Notes: generated from the letters alone by a model not told the origin. Numbered from the stretch's first letter, positions 26,336 through 35,637 are shown. The stretch: DNA of 64,000 bases from Rugosimonospora africana (GCF_016862975.1 NZ_BONZ01000038.1:1-64000); one strand, 5' to 3'. A program made the numbers and translations.

Positions 26336-27265
26336 TCAGGCGCGCGCCGCCTCGGCAGGCAGGGCGGTGCCGGTGAGCCGCTCCGCCTCGGTCCACAGCC
26401 GGGCCGCCGCGACATCGTCCCGCATCCGGCGGTTGAGCCTCGCGACCTTCGTCGGCCCGACCAGCTCCATGAATCCGCTCGGTCCGTAGTAGCCGCCGTT
26501 GACCGCGTCCGGGCTGGTCGCGGCGTACAGCAACGGCTCGGTCCCCTGCTCCGGTCCCTGCGTGGGCAGGATCGGCAGCCTGGTCATCGGCGAGCGCCGG
26601 GGCTTGTCTCTCCCGAGGCTGGCGCCGGCGGTCTGCAGGTTCGTGCGGGTGTAGCCGGGGTGCGCCGCGTTGCTGGTCAGGTGCCAACCACGTCGCGTGG
26701 CGACGGTCGCCAGTTGCCGAGCCAGGAACAGGTCGGCGAGCTTGGACTGCGCGTACGCGCGACCCGGACTGTACCGGCGCTCCCAGTTCAGGTCGTCGAA
26801 CTGGATGCGCCCGAAGTTGGCGGTGCCGCTGCTCATCGTCGTCACCCGGGGCGCCGGCGCGGTCAGCAGCAGCGGCAGCAAGCGCATGGTCAGCGCGAAC
26901 GGGCCGAGGTAGTTGCTGCCGAACTGAAGCTCGAACCCGTCGGCCGTGGTCATCCGGGACGGCGGCGTCATCACGCCCGCGTTGTTGATGAGCAGGTCGA
27001 GCGGGGTGCCGCCGAGGATCAGGGCGTCGGCGAACTCACGCACGCTGGTCAGGTCGGCGAGGTCCACGCGGCGGACCTCCAGCCGGGCGCCGGGGTGGGC
27101 GGCGAGGATCTCCGCGCGGGCGGCCTCGCCCTTGGCCGGAGTGCGCACAGCCATCACCACGTGCGCGCCGGCCGCGGCGAGTCGCTTGGCCGCCTCCTTG
27201 CCGGTGCCGCTGTTGGCGCCGGTGACGACGGCGAGAATGCCGGTCTGGTCGGGTACGACGTACAT
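26336..27265 (-). CDS. Short-chain dehydrogenase/reductase
   Basis: A 309-residue NAD(P)-dependent oxidoreductase of the atypical SDR type that resembles retinol/protochlorophyllide-reductase-like proteins. The cofactor motif is [17 protein letters not shown] (residues 13-29), NNAGV is near residue 93, the catalytic Tyr/Lys is in RAYAQSK (about 171-177) and [14 protein letters not shown] follows. One glycine of the classic TGxxxGxG is shifted (NSGTG) but the spacing is kept. It is divergent from a TetR gene with three shared operator-like palindromes between them, so it is very probably controlled by that regulator. Substrate unknown. Confidence 0.9.
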   Translation of the reverse strand: MYVVPDQTGILAVVTGANSGTGKEAAKRLAAAGAHVVMAVRTPAKGEAARAEILAAHPGARLEVRRVDLADLTSVREFADALILGGTPLDLLINNAGVMTPPSRMTTADGFELQFGSNYLGPFALTMRLLPLLLTAPAPRVTTMSSGTANFGRIQFDDLNWERRYSPGRAYAQSKLADLFLARQLATVATRRGWHLTSNAAHPGYTRTNLQTAGASLGRDKPRRSPMTRLPILPTQGPEQGTEPLLYAATSPDAVNGGYYGPSGFMELVGPTKVARLNRRMRDDVAAARLWTEAERLTGTALPAEAARA

Positions 27266-27292
27266 GTTTCGCCTCACTGTCCGATTTTTGAA

Positions 27293-27356
27293 GACCATCG
27301 GTCTGTTATTCGGAACAGTATCGGACCACCGGTCTCTTCGCAAGGGACCGGCGGTC
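27293..27356. promoter_or_regulatory. Three GACC-N3-GGTC operators (SDR/TetR)
   Basis: Three 11-bp palindromes lie in the 106-bp divergent promoter region: GACCATCGGTC (27293-27303), GACCACCGGTC (27324-27334) and GACCGGCGGTC (27346-27356). A minus-strand TACTGT at 27315-27320 could be the SDR -10 element, placing the first site just after its start point and the second at its -35 region. The third abuts the TetR -10 element. This arrangement fits repression of both genes by the TetR protein. Confidence 0.75.
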
Positions 27357-27358
27357 TG

Positions 27359-27364
27359 TACGAT
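27359..27364 (+). promoter_or_regulatory. -10 element TACGAT of the tetR gene
   Basis: TACGAT ends 7 nt before the ATG at 27372, the spacing expected for a leaderless transcript. Confidence 0.55.
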
Positions 27365-27371
27365 ATCGGTG

Positions 27372-28103
27372 ATGGACACGCCCACCGAACCCGCCACGGA
27401 ACACACTCCGTCGCAGCCCGCCGGATTCCAGCGAGCCCGCAGCGACGAGCAGCGGGAGGCCCGCCGCCGGGCGATCCTGGGCGTCGCGGCGGACATGGTG
27501 GGCGAGATGCCGGTCGCCGACCTCAGCCTCAACGAGCTGAGTCGCCGGGTCGGCCTGGCCAAGTCCAACGTGCTGCGCTACTTCGAGAGCCGCGAGGCCG
27601 TTCTCCTCGAACTGCTCGACAGCGCCTGGCGCGACTGGCTGGGCCGGCTCGCCGCTGCCCTGCCGGACGGCGTCGACGCGGCTGCCCCGGCGCGGACCCG
27701 GTACGAGCAGATCGCCACCGTCATCGCCGGTTCGCTGGTCGACGACCGGCTGTACTGCGAGCTGATGAGCGTCTCGGCGGCGGTCCTGGAACGCAACGTC
27801 TCCCCCGAGGTCGCCCGGCGGTACAAGCTGGCCGCGATCGCGAACACCAACGCGCTGGCGGAGCTGGTCGGCGCCCGGCTGACCGAACTGAGCCCTCAGG
27901 GGGCCCTCTACTTCGCCGCCGGTACCCTCGTCGCCACCGCCGGCCTATGGCCGCAGGCCCAGCCGTCCAAGGCGATGCTGTCGGTGTACGAGGAGCCGGC
28001 GATGGCGGTGCTGCGCCTGGACTTCGGCACCGCGATGTACGAGATGCTGGCCACCGTGCTCACCGGTTGCGTCGCCCGGTGGCCCGCCACGCCGCCGGAG
28101 TGA
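27372..28103 (+). CDS. TetR-family repressor
   Basis: A 243-residue regulator. The helix-turn-helix lies at about residues 28-78 and includes [20 protein letters not shown] and [20 protein letters not shown]. The C-terminal ligand domain includes YRFE-like segments and [18 protein letters not shown], typical of the TetR_C group seen in regulators near SDRs. ATG 27372 follows a -10 element by 7 nt. It is divergent from the SDR and overlaps a TOPRIM gene by 4 bp. Confidence 0.93.
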   Translation: MDTPTEPATEHTPSQPAGFQRARSDEQREARRRAILGVAADMVGEMPVADLSLNELSRRVGLAKSNVLRYFESREAVLLELLDSAWRDWLGRLAAALPDGVDAAAPARTRYEQIATVIAGSLVDDRLYCELMSVSAAVLERNVSPEVARRYKLAAIANTNALAELVGARLTELSPQGALYFAAGTLVATAGLWPQAQPSKAMLSVYEEPAMAVLRLDFGTAMYEMLATVLTGCVARWPATPPE

Positions 28104-28834
28104 GCGATCCGGGGAACGGTCCGGGCGCGCGCCACGACGACGTCGCTGCCAGACTCGGACGGATGATGCGGATGAACCCGTTCCGGACCGCGGTGGTCGC
28201 CTGGGCCGCGGACGGTGCCGACGCCCCCGCGGCGGCCGAGGCGGTCCGGACGATGGACCTCCGGCAGTTGCGCCGGGTCGTGCTCGTCGAAGGGGTCAGC
28301 GACCGGGTCGCGCTGGAGACGCTGGCCGGGCGGCGGGGCCGGGACCTCGACGCGGAGGGCGTGTGCGTGCTGCCGATGGGCGGCGCGATGAGCATCGGCC
28401 GGTTCCTGCGATTGCTCGGACCGCAGGGCCTCGACGTCGGGCTGGCCGGCCTGTGCGACGTGCGGGAGGAACCGTACTTCCGGCGCGGCCTGGAACGTGC
28501 CGGACTCGGCGCCGACCTGACCCGGGACGCGATGGCGGCGCTCGGCTTCGCGGTGTGCGTCGCGGACCTGGAGGACGAGCTGATCCGCGCGCTCGGCCCG
28601 GACCGGGTGGAGGAGGTGATCGCCGCCCAGGGCGACCTGCGCCGGCTGCACACCTTCCGGAACCAGCCGTTCCAGCGGGACCGGACGGCGGCGCAGCAAC
28701 TGCGGCGGTTCATGGGTACGATCAGCGGCCGCAAGGAACGCTACGCGGCGGCGCTGGTGTCCGCGCTGGAGCCGGACGGCGTGCCGGAGCCGCTCGACCG
28801 GCTGTTCGCCGGCATCCGCCCGCCCACCGCCTGA
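28100..28834 (+). CDS. Stand-alone TOPRIM (OLD-like) protein
   Basis: A soluble protein of about 244 residues (223 if it starts at ATG 28163) containing a TOPRIM fold. The conserved Glu is in RRVVLVEGVSDRVALETLA and the acidic pair is in GLCDVREEPYF. The later CVADLEDELIRALG matches the OLD-family nuclease TOPRIM extension. There is no N-terminal ABC-type ATPase, which full-length OLD nucleases have. It may be a nuclease or nucleotidyl-transfer domain, but no activity can be assigned. The GTG at 28100 overlaps the TetR stop, which supports coupling; the start is uncertain. Confidence 0.7.
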   Translation: MSDPGNGPGARHDDVAARLGRMMRMNPFRTAVVAWAADGADAPAAAEAVRTMDLRQLRRVVLVEGVSDRVALETLAGRRGRDLDAEGVCVLPMGGAMSIGRFLRLLGPQGLDVGLAGLCDVREEPYFRRGLERAGLGADLTRDAMAALGFAVCVADLEDELIRALGPDRVEEVIAAQGDLRRLHTFRNQPFQRDRTAAQQLRRFMGTISGRKERYAAALVSALEPDGVPEPLDRLFAGIRPPTA

Positions 28835-28881
28835 CCGACCGGGGCAGGCCGCGCCCGCCGCGTGGCCCGCAGTGCCTGGCC

Positions 28882-28918
28882 CCCGGGGCGGGCCGCCGCG
28901 CTCGCGGCCCGCCCCGGG
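28882..28918. terminator. Perfect 15-bp hairpin between convergent genes
   Basis: Arms 28882-28896 and 28904-28918 (core CCCGGGGCGGGCCGC) are exact complements with a 7-nt loop. It sits between the TOPRIM gene and the phosphodiesterase/nucleotidase gene and can serve both. Confidence 0.8.
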
Positions 28919-28922
28919 ACGG

Positions 28923-31900
28923 TCAGCTCTTCGCGATCCGGCCGTCGGTGCCGTACGTGAACGGGTTCGGCAGCGTACCCACGTAGCTGACCAGCGGCAC
29001 CAGCTCCGCGTCCGGGGTCTGCACCACGTCGCTCGCACCCTCCAGGACGGTGAACCCGTCGCCGCCACCGACCATGAAGGAGTTCGCGGTCGCGGTGTAG
29101 CTGGCGCTGGCGTCGTTGGGGATCGGCGCGCCGTCGTTGCCCGGTGCGCCGAGCCAGACACCGGTGATCGCGCCGGATCCCTGGCTGCCGCTGTAGCTGA
29201 AGTGCAGTCCGGAGATCTGCATGATGCCGCCGGTCCCCGCGGCCAGCTGCTGTCGCAGCAGCGCCCACACCTGGGCGCCGGTCAGGCTGAACGTGTCCAC
29301 GTAGTCGTCCTGGAACGGCTGCATGGTGAACAGGTCGCCGTAGGTGACCTGCCCGGCCTGAAGGCCCGCCCGTACGCTGCCGGTGTTCACGAACGCCAGC
29401 TGGGTGTGCGCGTACGCCCGCTGGGAGTCGGCGATCAGGTCACCCGCCGGCGACTCCCCGGCCGCCGTCGCACCACCGTCGCGCTGTGACGGCACGTCGG
29501 CCGCGGCGGTGTTGATGACCCGCTGGGTCACCGGATCCGTGGCGGCCAGCGCGGCGTTGACGATCGCCTGAACCTTCGGGTCCGGCGCGACCGCGGGCGC
29601 CGACGGGTCGGTCGACGCGGGAACGGTGTTCTCCCACACCGGCCGCACCGACCCCCACGCCGCCGCGACCGTCCCGGACCGGCGGTCCATCAGCAGGTGG
29701 ACCTCGTCGTACGCGCGGGTGAACGAGGACGCCTGGATCACCAGGGTGCGACCGACCCGGGTGTCCACGACGGTGTGGCTGTGCCCGCTGATGAGCACGG
29801 ACACCGCCGGGTCGAGGTGCGCCGCGATGTCGTGGACGCGGTCGTTCACGACGCCGACGGGGTAGGTGGACTGGCTGCCGCCCTCGTGCACCACGGCCAC
29901 GAACGCGTGCACCCCGGCGTGTTCGAGCTGCTTGACCACGCCGTTGATGGCGGTCGCCTCGTCGATGAAGTGCACGCCGGTCGTGCCGCCGGTGGTGACG
30001 ATGGTCGGCGTGGTGACGGTGGTGGCGCCGATGAACGCGACCGGTACCCCGCCGACCCTCTTGATGGTGTATGGGTTCATCAGCGGCTTGCCGGTGGCGT
30101 CGCTGATCACGTTGGCGTCCACCACCGGGAAGTTCAACTTGTCGAAGGTGATCGAAGAGTCCACTGTGGACTGTCCACCGTTGACCTGGCGCAGCATCTC
30201 GGTCACGCCTCGGTCGAACTCGTGGTTGCCCAGCGTCCCGACGTCGATGCCCATGGCGTTCAACGCGTCCAGGGTCGGCTTGTCGCGCAGCAGGCCGGAC
30301 GCCGGCGGGCTCGCGCCCACCATGTCGCCGGCTTCCACGGTGACGGTGTTCGCCGGGTCGGTGGCCTTGGCGCGCTCGAGGTACGTGGCGAGCGTCGCGA
30401 TCCCGCCCGCGGTGTCCCGCGCCCCGCTGTACGGGTCCGCGTACGTCAGGCCGTCATCGGTCAGGTTGCCGTGCACGTCGTTGACCGCGAGCAGTTGACC
30501 GGTCGAGTACCGGTGGCCGTCGTCGAGGATGGACGTGAGTACCCGGCCCTGCGCCTGCAGCGGCGGGTCGAAGCCGCCCAGGACGGCCAGGGTCGGCGCC
30601 AGGTCGACCGCCCGTACCCCACGCACCGACGGGACGTGGGCCACGTCCGGGCCGCCCGCCACGAACGTGGCGTGCATGTTGATGTTGTGCTTGAGGTCCA
30701 CGTCGTCGGGCAGGTACCCGTGCTGGCCGAAGAACTTCGACGGGGCGACGAGGGTACCCACCGTGTTGCCGTCGAACTCGTACGGCACCTTGGTGACCAC
30801 GACGACGTCACCGGACCGGGTCGGGTTCAGCGAGTCGCTGCCGTCGACGTCGGCGAGCTGCGCCTTGGTCAGCACCTTCTCGACGACCGGCTTGCCGCTC
30901 GCCGGATCCTTCAGCCCCCGGTAGGCGCTGACAATCCTGTCCACGGTCGCCTGGTAGTTGGCCGGATCGAGGACACCGTCCGGATCGCGGCCCTTGAGGT
31001 TCAGGTAGATCTGGGCGGTGCCACCGGCCCAGCACGCCTTGGCGACCGTGGCACCGGCGGCGCTGTCCGCGGCCGGCCGGCAGTTGCCGGTCTGCTCGAC
31101 GTCCTGCAGCCCCAGTTGCTTGAGGACCAGCGGTGCGTCGACCGCCTCCCACTGCGGCGCGAACCCGTGGTCGCTGGAGGCCAACACGTCCGGGTCCTTC
31201 AGCAGTGACCGCACCAGCCCGAGCCTCGCGTCGGCCGACGCGTACGCGCCGCGGAGGTAGCCCTCGCGCTGAGCCAGCCGGTTGTCCCGCGGCCCGGTAC
31301 CGGCGACCCGGTCGTAGTACGGGTTCGCGCTGCCGTCCGGTGCCGTCGGCGTGAGCAGGCCGAGGATCTGGTGGCTCACCTCGTCGGTCTGGTCGGTGCC
31401 GGCCAGCAGGACGTCGGTGTGCGGCTGGAGCTTCTTCAGGACGTAGTTGAACACCGCGAGGTCGTACGCCTGGTTGAGCCCGACGGTCTGCGCGTACCAG
31501 GTGTCCTCGTCGATCAGGCCGGCCTCCTCGGGAGCGAAGTCACCGAAGATGGCCGGCGGCAGGTTGTCCGCGATGTACTTGGCCAGCCGGTCCTCGCCGG
31601 GCGCCCCGGCCGGCAGCGCGTCACAGGCCGCCGTCGCGCAGTGCGCGTTGGGCCGGGTCACCGACGTGAAGTACAGCTGGAAGCTGGACAGGTCGGCGGC
31701 GAGGTGCGTGACGTCCACGTAGAAGCCGGCGCTCTCCCCCGCGGCGCTGCCGATCAGGCCGTCGGATCCGGTGAGCTTGACCGCGCCGTAGGTGCCCGGC
31801 GTCAGGGTCGCCGCCGCCTTCGCGCCGTCCTTGCCGGCGGCGGTCGGCGTCATCACGACCCGGTCGTACCCCTTGTTTCCGCTGGCGTACACGTACAGGT

Positions 31901-32684
31901 CGTAGGTGCGCGTCGGGTTCAGGCTCGCCGACGTGGACGCGACCGTGAGCACGCTCTGGCGCGCGGGTGCCTTCACGCTCGCCGGTACGTGGGTCCAACC
32001 GCTCGCCGGCGTGAACGCGGCGACCTGGTACGAGAGGCCGAAGCCGGCCGCCGACGCCTGCTTGGTGGTGTTCGCCGGGTACTCCAGCACGCCGCGGGTG
32101 GAGTAGAAGGTCGCGTAGTCGACGGTCGGCCCGTTGATGTTGGCGTTCAGCCCGCCGGTCCACTCCAGCTGCGCCACCGTCTTGCCGGCCAGCTCCGCGG
32201 ACGAGGCGACCGACTGCGCCTCCAGCACGTTGGTCGGGTCGGTGCCCGGGCTCGCCCCGTTGCCGTGGAAGGAGAACGACGTCGAGCTGCTGAACGGCTG
32301 GCGGGTGTCGAAGAACGTGTTGTTGGTGCTGCCGTGCACGCCCGGCCACGCCCCGGTGGCCATCGTGTACCAACCCTGCCCGGTGTTCGGCGGGAAGCCC
32401 TGGGTCAGCCCGTTGTCACCGGTGGCACCGTGGCGCATCAGCGACGCGTAGGTCGGCATGACGCCCCGCGCCGCGTAGCGCTGCATCAGGTCGGGACGCA
32501 TGCCGTCGGAGCTGAACAGCACGACCGGCGTGTCGCCGTGCTGCTTCTGGGTCGCGGGCGCCGCGTCGGCGGCGCTGGCCGCGGCGGTGACCGCCAGGCC
32601 GAGCGCGGTGAGTGCGGCAGTGGCGAACGCGGCCGCGCGGCGGGACGCGGTGGCGGAGGGTCTGCGGGTACCGAACGGTGTCAT
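28923..32684 (-). CDS. Secreted phosphodiesterase / 5'-nucleotidase fusion
   Basis: A 1253-residue exported protein joining two enzyme classes. A signal peptide covers residues 1-41. An alkaline-phosphatase-superfamily phosphodiesterase domain follows: [13 protein letters not shown] (metal ligand and nucleophile region, about residue 58), [13 protein letters not shown] (about 430) and [10 protein letters not shown] (about 504). From about residue 730 a metallophosphatase begins with [15 protein letters not shown], then [10 protein letters not shown] (about 820) and [12 protein letters not shown] (about 965). A 5'-nucleotidase C-terminal domain (about 1040-1235) has [13 protein letters not shown]. 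Together they could turn extracellular nucleotides into nucleoside and phosphate. AAGGTG lies 7 nt before the ATG. Confidence 0.9.
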   Translation of the reverse strand: MTPFGTRRPSATASRRAAAFATAALTALGLAVTAAASAADAAPATQKQHGDTPVVLFSSDGMRPDLMQRYAARGVMPTYASLMRHGATGDNGLTQGFPPNTGQGWYTMATGAWPGVHGSTNNTFFDTRQPFSSSTSFSFHGNGASPGTDPTNVLEAQSVASSAELAGKTVAQLEWTGGLNANINGPTVDYATFYSTRGVLEYPANTTKQASAAGFGLSYQVAAFTPASGWTHVPASVKAPARQSVLTVASTSASLNPTRTYDLYVYASGNKGYDRVVMTPTAAGKDGAKAAATLTPGTYGAVKLTGSDGLIGSAAGESAGFYVDVTHLAADLSSFQLYFTSVTRPNAHCATAACDALPAGAPGEDRLAKYIADNLPPAIFGDFAPEEAGLIDEDTWYAQTVGLNQAYDLAVFNYVLKKLQPHTDVLLAGTDQTDEVSHQILGLLTPTAPDGSANPYYDRVAGTGPRDNRLAQREGYLRGAYASADARLGLVRSLLKDPDVLASSDHGFAPQWEAVDAPLVLKQLGLQDVEQTGNCRPAADSAAGATVAKACWAGGTAQIYLNLKGRDPDGVLDPANYQATVDRIVSAYRGLKDPASGKPVVEKVLTKAQLADVDGSDSLNPTRSGDVVVVTKVPYEFDGNTVGTLVAPSKFFGQHGYLPDDVDLKHNINMHATFVAGGPDVAHVPSVRGVRAVDLAPTLAVLGGFDPPLQAQGRVLTSILDDGHRYSTGQLLAVNDVHGNLTDDGLTYADPYSGARDTAGGIATLATYLERAKATDPANTVTVEAGDMVGASPPASGLLRDKPTLDALNAMGIDVGTLGNHEFDRGVTEMLRQVNGGQSTVDSSITFDKLNFPVVDANVISDATGKPLMNPYTIKRVGGVPVAFIGATTVTTPTIVTTGGTTGVHFIDEATAINGVVKQLEHAGVHAFVAVVHEGGSQSTYPVGVVNDRVHDIAAHLDPAVSVLISGHSHTVVDTRVGRTLVIQASSFTRAYDEVHLLMDRRSGTVAAAWGSVRPVWENTVPASTDPSAPAVAPDPKVQAIVNAALAATDPVTQRVINTAAADVPSQRDGGATAAGESPAGDLIADSQRAYAHTQLAFVNTGSVRAGLQAGQVTYGDLFTMQPFQDDYVDTFSLTGAQVWALLRQQLAAGTGGIMQISGLHFSYSGSQGSGAITGVWLGAPGNDGAPIPNDASASYTATANSFMVGGGDGFTVLEGASDVVQTPDAELVPLVSYVGTLPNPFTYGTDGRIAKS

Positions 32685-32719
32685 CTCGCACCTTTGCGAT
32701 CGTGAGACGGGTGTAGCGC

Positions 32720-32771
32720 GACTGGTCTGGGTCGTCGCGCGGCGACAGACGCGCCGAGCCAGACCAGTCGG
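32720..32771. repeat. Dispersed palindromic element, copy B
   Basis: An intergenic copy (core 32722-32771) with perfect 11-bp outer arms: GACTGGTCTGG (32720-32730) and CCAGACCAGTC (32759-32769). It lies between divergent genes. The rest of 32685-33025 contains no gene, only this element and the DinB promoter. Confidence 0.9.
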
Positions 32772-33013
32772 AGACGGCCCACTCTTACCAAGGGCCGGAC
32801 ACGGTCGTCAATACACTTCGACCGTCCGGGCGGGTTCCGTTCCGCTGGCGGTCACGCGGCGTTCGTGGGCGCGCCACGGGAGCCGCCGACTTACCGGGCA
32901 AAGCGGGTCACGGCCGGTTTCACCGCTTGCTGTGCCGGCTCGCCGTTTCCTGGGCGAAACGGCGGGTTCGCGGCCTTCGCCGCCGGTCCCGGCACGGCTC
33001 GGTACCCGTGGCT

Positions 33014-33019
33014 TAGACT
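33014..33019 (+). promoter_or_regulatory. -10 element TAGACT, leaderless start
   Basis: TAGACT ends 6 nt before the ATG at 33026, consistent with transcription starting at the start codon. Confidence 0.55.
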
Positions 33020-33025
33020 CCCCTG

Positions 33026-33526
33026 ATGTCCCCAGCCGGTATGACCGACGAGAGCGCTGCGCTCCTTACCGCCCTGACCGCCCAGCGCAGGCACGTGCTC
33101 GGCATCCTGGAGGGCCTGTCCGACGACGCGCTGCGCCGGCCGGTCCTGCCGTCCGGGTGGACCTGCCTCGGGCTGGTCCGGCATCTCGCCCTCGACGTCG
33201 AGCGGTTCTGGTTCCGCGCTGTGGTCGCCGGCGAGCGGGTCGACCTGGAGACCGGGGACGGCGGCTGGCGGGTCCCGGCCGAGCAGCCGGCCGAGGACGT
33301 GTTCGAGCTGTACCGCGACGAGATCGCGCGCGCGGACGCCATCATCGCCGCCACGCCTCCCGACGCCGACGCGGCCTGGTGGCCGGTGGACGTGTTCCCC
33401 AACCAGCCGCCGGAGAAGCTGCGGGAGACCATCCTGCACGTCATCACCGAGACCGCGTGCCACGCCGGGCATCTCGACGCGGTACGGGAACTCATCGACG
33501 GCAAGACCTGGCTGGTCCTGACCTGA
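33026..33526 (+). CDS. DinB-family protein
   Basis: A 166-residue four-helix-bundle protein of the DinB/YfiT type, often metal-binding and linked to thiol (mycothiol or bacillithiol) transfer. The three metal-ligand His positions are likely LVRHLALDVERFW (about residue 57) and ITETACHAGHLDAVREL (about 145-150), the hallmark C-terminal HxxxHxG-like motif. ATG 33026 is 6 nt after a -10 element; ATG 33041 is an alternative. The actual substrate is unknown. Confidence 0.85.
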   Translation: MSPAGMTDESAALLTALTAQRRHVLGILEGLSDDALRRPVLPSGWTCLGLVRHLALDVERFWFRAVVAGERVDLETGDGGWRVPAEQPAEDVFELYRDEIARADAIIAATPPDADAAWWPVDVFPNQPPEKLRETILHVITETACHAGHLDAVRELIDGKTWLVLT

Positions 33527-33552
33527 CCGGACCGGGTTCCCTGAATTCCCAT

Positions 33553-33580
33553 TTGACAGATGGGTTTTATCGGCTAATCT
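33553..33580 (+). promoter_or_regulatory. Consensus promoter TTGACA-N16-TAATCT
   Basis: TTGACA at 33553-33558 and TAATCT at 33575-33580 are separated by 16 bp, close to the housekeeping sigma consensus. The -10 ends 6 nt before the ATG of the polycysteine leader, so the transcript should begin at or next to that ATG. This is the best-matching promoter I saw in the window. Confidence 0.8.
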
Positions 33581-33586
33581 ACCGGC

Positions 33587-33649
33587 ATGGGTTCCGAGGC
33601 TTCCTGGTCGCCCGCCGGCGGTGCCGGCGCGCTGCCGTGCTGTTGTTGA
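33587..33649 (+). CDS. Polycysteine leader peptide (attenuator uORF)
   Basis: A 20-residue leaderless ORF that starts MGSEASW, is rich in Gly/Ala/Pro and ends LPCCC-stop with three consecutive Cys codons (TGC TGT TGT TGA). It lies 220 bp ahead of cysteine dioxygenase. In mycobacteria leaderless polycysteine short ORFs act as cysteine-responsive attenuators upstream of cysteine-metabolism operons; ribosome stalling at the Cys codons changes downstream mRNA folding. The same arrangement here suggests that low cysteine stalls translation and keeps the catabolic genes off. TCCTGG at 33602-33607 can pair with CCAGGA of the dioxygenase ribosome-binding site. The peptide is too short for homology support; the call rests on position, promoter and Cys run. 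Confidence 0.75.
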   Translation: MGSEASWSPAGGAGALPCCC

Positions 33650-33869
33650 CGCCAGCCTCGAGGTAACCCCGCGGCGTTCGCCGCACCGCGTCGCGCGAAC
33701 CGCTTCCGCGCACCCGATGCCGGGTTCCCGCGCGCCCGGTTGCCTTCCGCGCCGTCCAGTCCCGTTCCCCGCCCAGTTTCCGTTCCGCGCCCAGCTCGGT
33801 CCGCGCAGGCCGGTCCGCCCGGCCCGCTGACCGGCAGCCGGGCGAATCCACCATGCCAGGAGACTCCAC
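33650..33869 (+). promoter_or_regulatory. Leader mRNA between uORF and cysteine dioxygenase
   Basis: This 220-nt untranslated stretch probably carries the attenuator. It includes a small GC hairpin at 33671-33684 (GCGGC/GCCGC with a GTTC loop) and ends with the CCAGGAGA ribosome-binding site at 33857-33864. No gene is visible. Confidence 0.5.
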
Positions 33870-34346
33870 GTGTTGACGCTTCCCACCGACCGGACGCTGG
33901 CCGGGTTGGCCGCGCTCGCCGAGCACTACGCCGGGGATCCCGCGCGCTGGCCGGTACCGCCCCGGTTCACCGCCGCCACCCGCTGGTACGCCCGGATCGC
34001 CGCCACCGCCGGCCACGAGGCGTGGCTGCTCACCTGGCTTCCCGGCCAGTCCACCGACCTGCACGACCACGGCGGGGCCACCGGAGCCTTCCACGTGGTC
34101 GCCGGCGACCTGACCGAGCAGACCCCGCCGGGCTCGGCCGGTACCGGGCTGGTCGACGCCCAGTACCCGGCGGGAGCCACCCGCCGGTTCGGCGCCCGGC
34201 ACATCCACCGGATCGCCAACCCCGGCCCGGTACCCGCGATCAGCGTGCACGTCTACGCCCCGGCGCTGACCACCATGACCCGCTACCGGCTGGACGGTCC
34301 GGTACTGCGGGCGGTGCGCGTCGAGCGGGCCGGAGCGGACTGGTGA
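33870..34346 (+). CDS. Cysteine dioxygenase (cupin)
   Basis: A 158-residue type I cysteine dioxygenase that oxidises L-cysteine to cysteine sulfinate using mononuclear iron. The cupin His ligands are in STDLHDHGGATGAFHVVAGD (two His) and ARHIHRIANPG (third His); VHVYAPALTTMTRY is the conserved C-terminal strand. GTG 33870 follows AGGAGA at 7-nt spacing. Its stop overlaps the rhodanese start (GTGA). The upstream polycysteine leader suggests that cysteine level controls it. Confidence 0.93.
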   Translation: MLTLPTDRTLAGLAALAEHYAGDPARWPVPPRFTAATRWYARIAATAGHEAWLLTWLPGQSTDLHDHGGATGAFHVVAGDLTEQTPPGSAGTGLVDAQYPAGATRRFGARHIHRIANPGPVPAISVHVYAPALTTMTRYRLDGPVLRAVRVERAGADW

Positions 34347-34768
34347 GCCCGACCGCGGCCGGGCCACGCCCGGCGGGCGCCCGCGGCATCGATCAGATCC
34401 TCGCCGAGGCGAGGTCCCGGCTGGACCGGCACGATCCGCTGCGCGCCGCCCGCGCACGGGACGCGGGGGCGGTGCTGGTGGACATCAGGCCGGCCGCCCA
34501 GCGGGACGCCTCCGGCGTGATACCCGGCGCGCTGGTCGTCGAGCGCAACGTGCTGGAGTGGCGGTTCGACCCGGCCAGCGACGCCCGGCTGCCCGTCGCC
34601 GACCGGTACGACCTCCGGGTCATCGTGTACTGCCAGGAGGGGTACACCTCGTCGCTGGCCGCGGCCGCCCTGCAGGATCTCGGCCTGCGCCTGGCCACCG
34701 ACCTAGCCGGCGGGATCGTCGCCTGGCAGCGCGCCGGCCTGCCGGTGGTGTCCGGCGCGGCGAGGTAA
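34343..34768 (+). CDS. Rhodanese-like sulfurtransferase
   Basis: A 141-residue single-domain rhodanese. The domain start AGAVLVDIRPAAQRDASGVI and the active-site loop VIVYCQEGYTSSLAAAAL, with catalytic Cys at about residue 96, are clear. It transfers or handles sulfane sulfur and is commonly coupled to cysteine dioxygenase, which fits disposal of excess cysteine sulfur. It starts with a GTG that overlaps the dioxygenase stop. Confidence 0.92.
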   Translation: MSPTAAGPRPAGARGIDQILAEARSRLDRHDPLRAARARDAGAVLVDIRPAAQRDASGVIPGALVVERNVLEWRFDPASDARLPVADRYDLRVIVYCQEGYTSSLAAAALQDLGLRLATDLAGGIVAWQRAGLPVVSGAAR

Positions 34769-34773
34769 GGCGC

Positions 34774-35637
34774 TCAACCGGCCCGGTCGGCGACCGCCGC
34801 CCCGGCGAGCCTGCCGAGCGCGGACAGGATCACCCGGGTGGCCGCGCGGGGCTCCTCGACCGACCACAGGTGCCCGGCGCGCGGGACCACGTGCAGTTCC
34901 GACCGGGCAAGGTGCCGGTGCAGCGCCGCCAGCGCGGCCGGCGACGCGAGCCGGTCGCGCTCGCCGCCGACCACGACGGTCGGCGCCGGTATCCGGCCGG
35001 CCACCGCCGCCATCGGCGTGTCCCGGATGCTGCGGTAGATCTCGACGATCGCCCGTACCTCGGCCCGCGCGGCGGTGTCGTAGTCGGACTCCAGGATCCG
35101 CCGGCGCACGCGGCGGTCGGCGGTGGTGAACATCGACCGGTCGGACAGGTACACGGCGGCCCGGCTGAGGAACCAGAACCGGGCCGCCCGCGCCGGAAGG
35201 GCCGCGCCGAGACCGTAGTACGCCCGGACGGGCCAGGTGTCGGGGCCGTTCCGGGACGAGACCGGGCTGATCAGCACTAGCTCGCGCACCCGGCGCGGGT
35301 ACGCCGACGCCAGCGCCAGGGCGATGCTCGCCCCGAGCGAGTGCCCGACGACGGTCACGTCCCGCAGGTCCAGGGCCGCGCAGAAACCGTCCAGCACCCG
35401 GGCGTAGTTCTCCAGGCAGTGGGCGCCGGCAAGCGGCCCGGAGCGGCCGAAGCCGGGCAGGTCCGGGGACACCACCCGGGTGTCGGGCCACAGCCGGGTC
35501 AGGGTCAACAGCCCGTCGTGATCGGCGTTCAGCCCGTGCAGCAGCAGCACGGTTCGGGACGCCGCCGGCCGGTCGACGGCGGAGGAACACCAGTACGCCA
35601 GGCGCGTGCCGCCGACCGTGCTCGACATCTCCCGCAT
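34774..35637 (-). CDS. Alpha/beta hydrolase
   Basis: A 287-residue hydrolase with the canonical fold. The oxyanion region is LLLHGLNADHDGLL (about residue 32), the nucleophile elbow is VVGHSLGASIALAL (Ser about residue 98), and the catalytic His is in VPRAGHLWSVEEP near residue 257, with Asp in VVGGERDRLASP. Cap helices lie between about 130 and 215. Substrate cannot be predicted. It ends 5 bp from the rhodanese stop (convergent). ATG 35637 is used; ATG 35628 is an alternative. Confidence 0.88.
   Translation of the reverse strand: MREMSSTVGGTRLAYWCSSAVDRPAASRTVLLLHGLNADHDGLLTLTRLWPDTRVVSPDLPGFGRSGPLAGAHCLENYARVLDGFCAALDLRDVTVVGHSLGASIALALASAYPRRVRELVLISPVSSRNGPDTWPVRAYYGLGAALPARAARFWFLSRAAVYLSDRSMFTTADRRVRRRILESDYDTAARAEVRAIVEIYRSIRDTPMAAVAGRIPAPTVVVGGERDRLASPAALAALHRHLARSELHVVPRAGHLWSVEEPRAATRVILSALGRLAGAAVADRAG

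Noticed and set aside
29697-31208. 503-codon plus-strand frame opposite the PDE/nucleotidase fusion
   Set aside because: The minus strand has clear enzyme motifs through the same region; the plus frame is low-complexity Val/Gly/Arg without domains.
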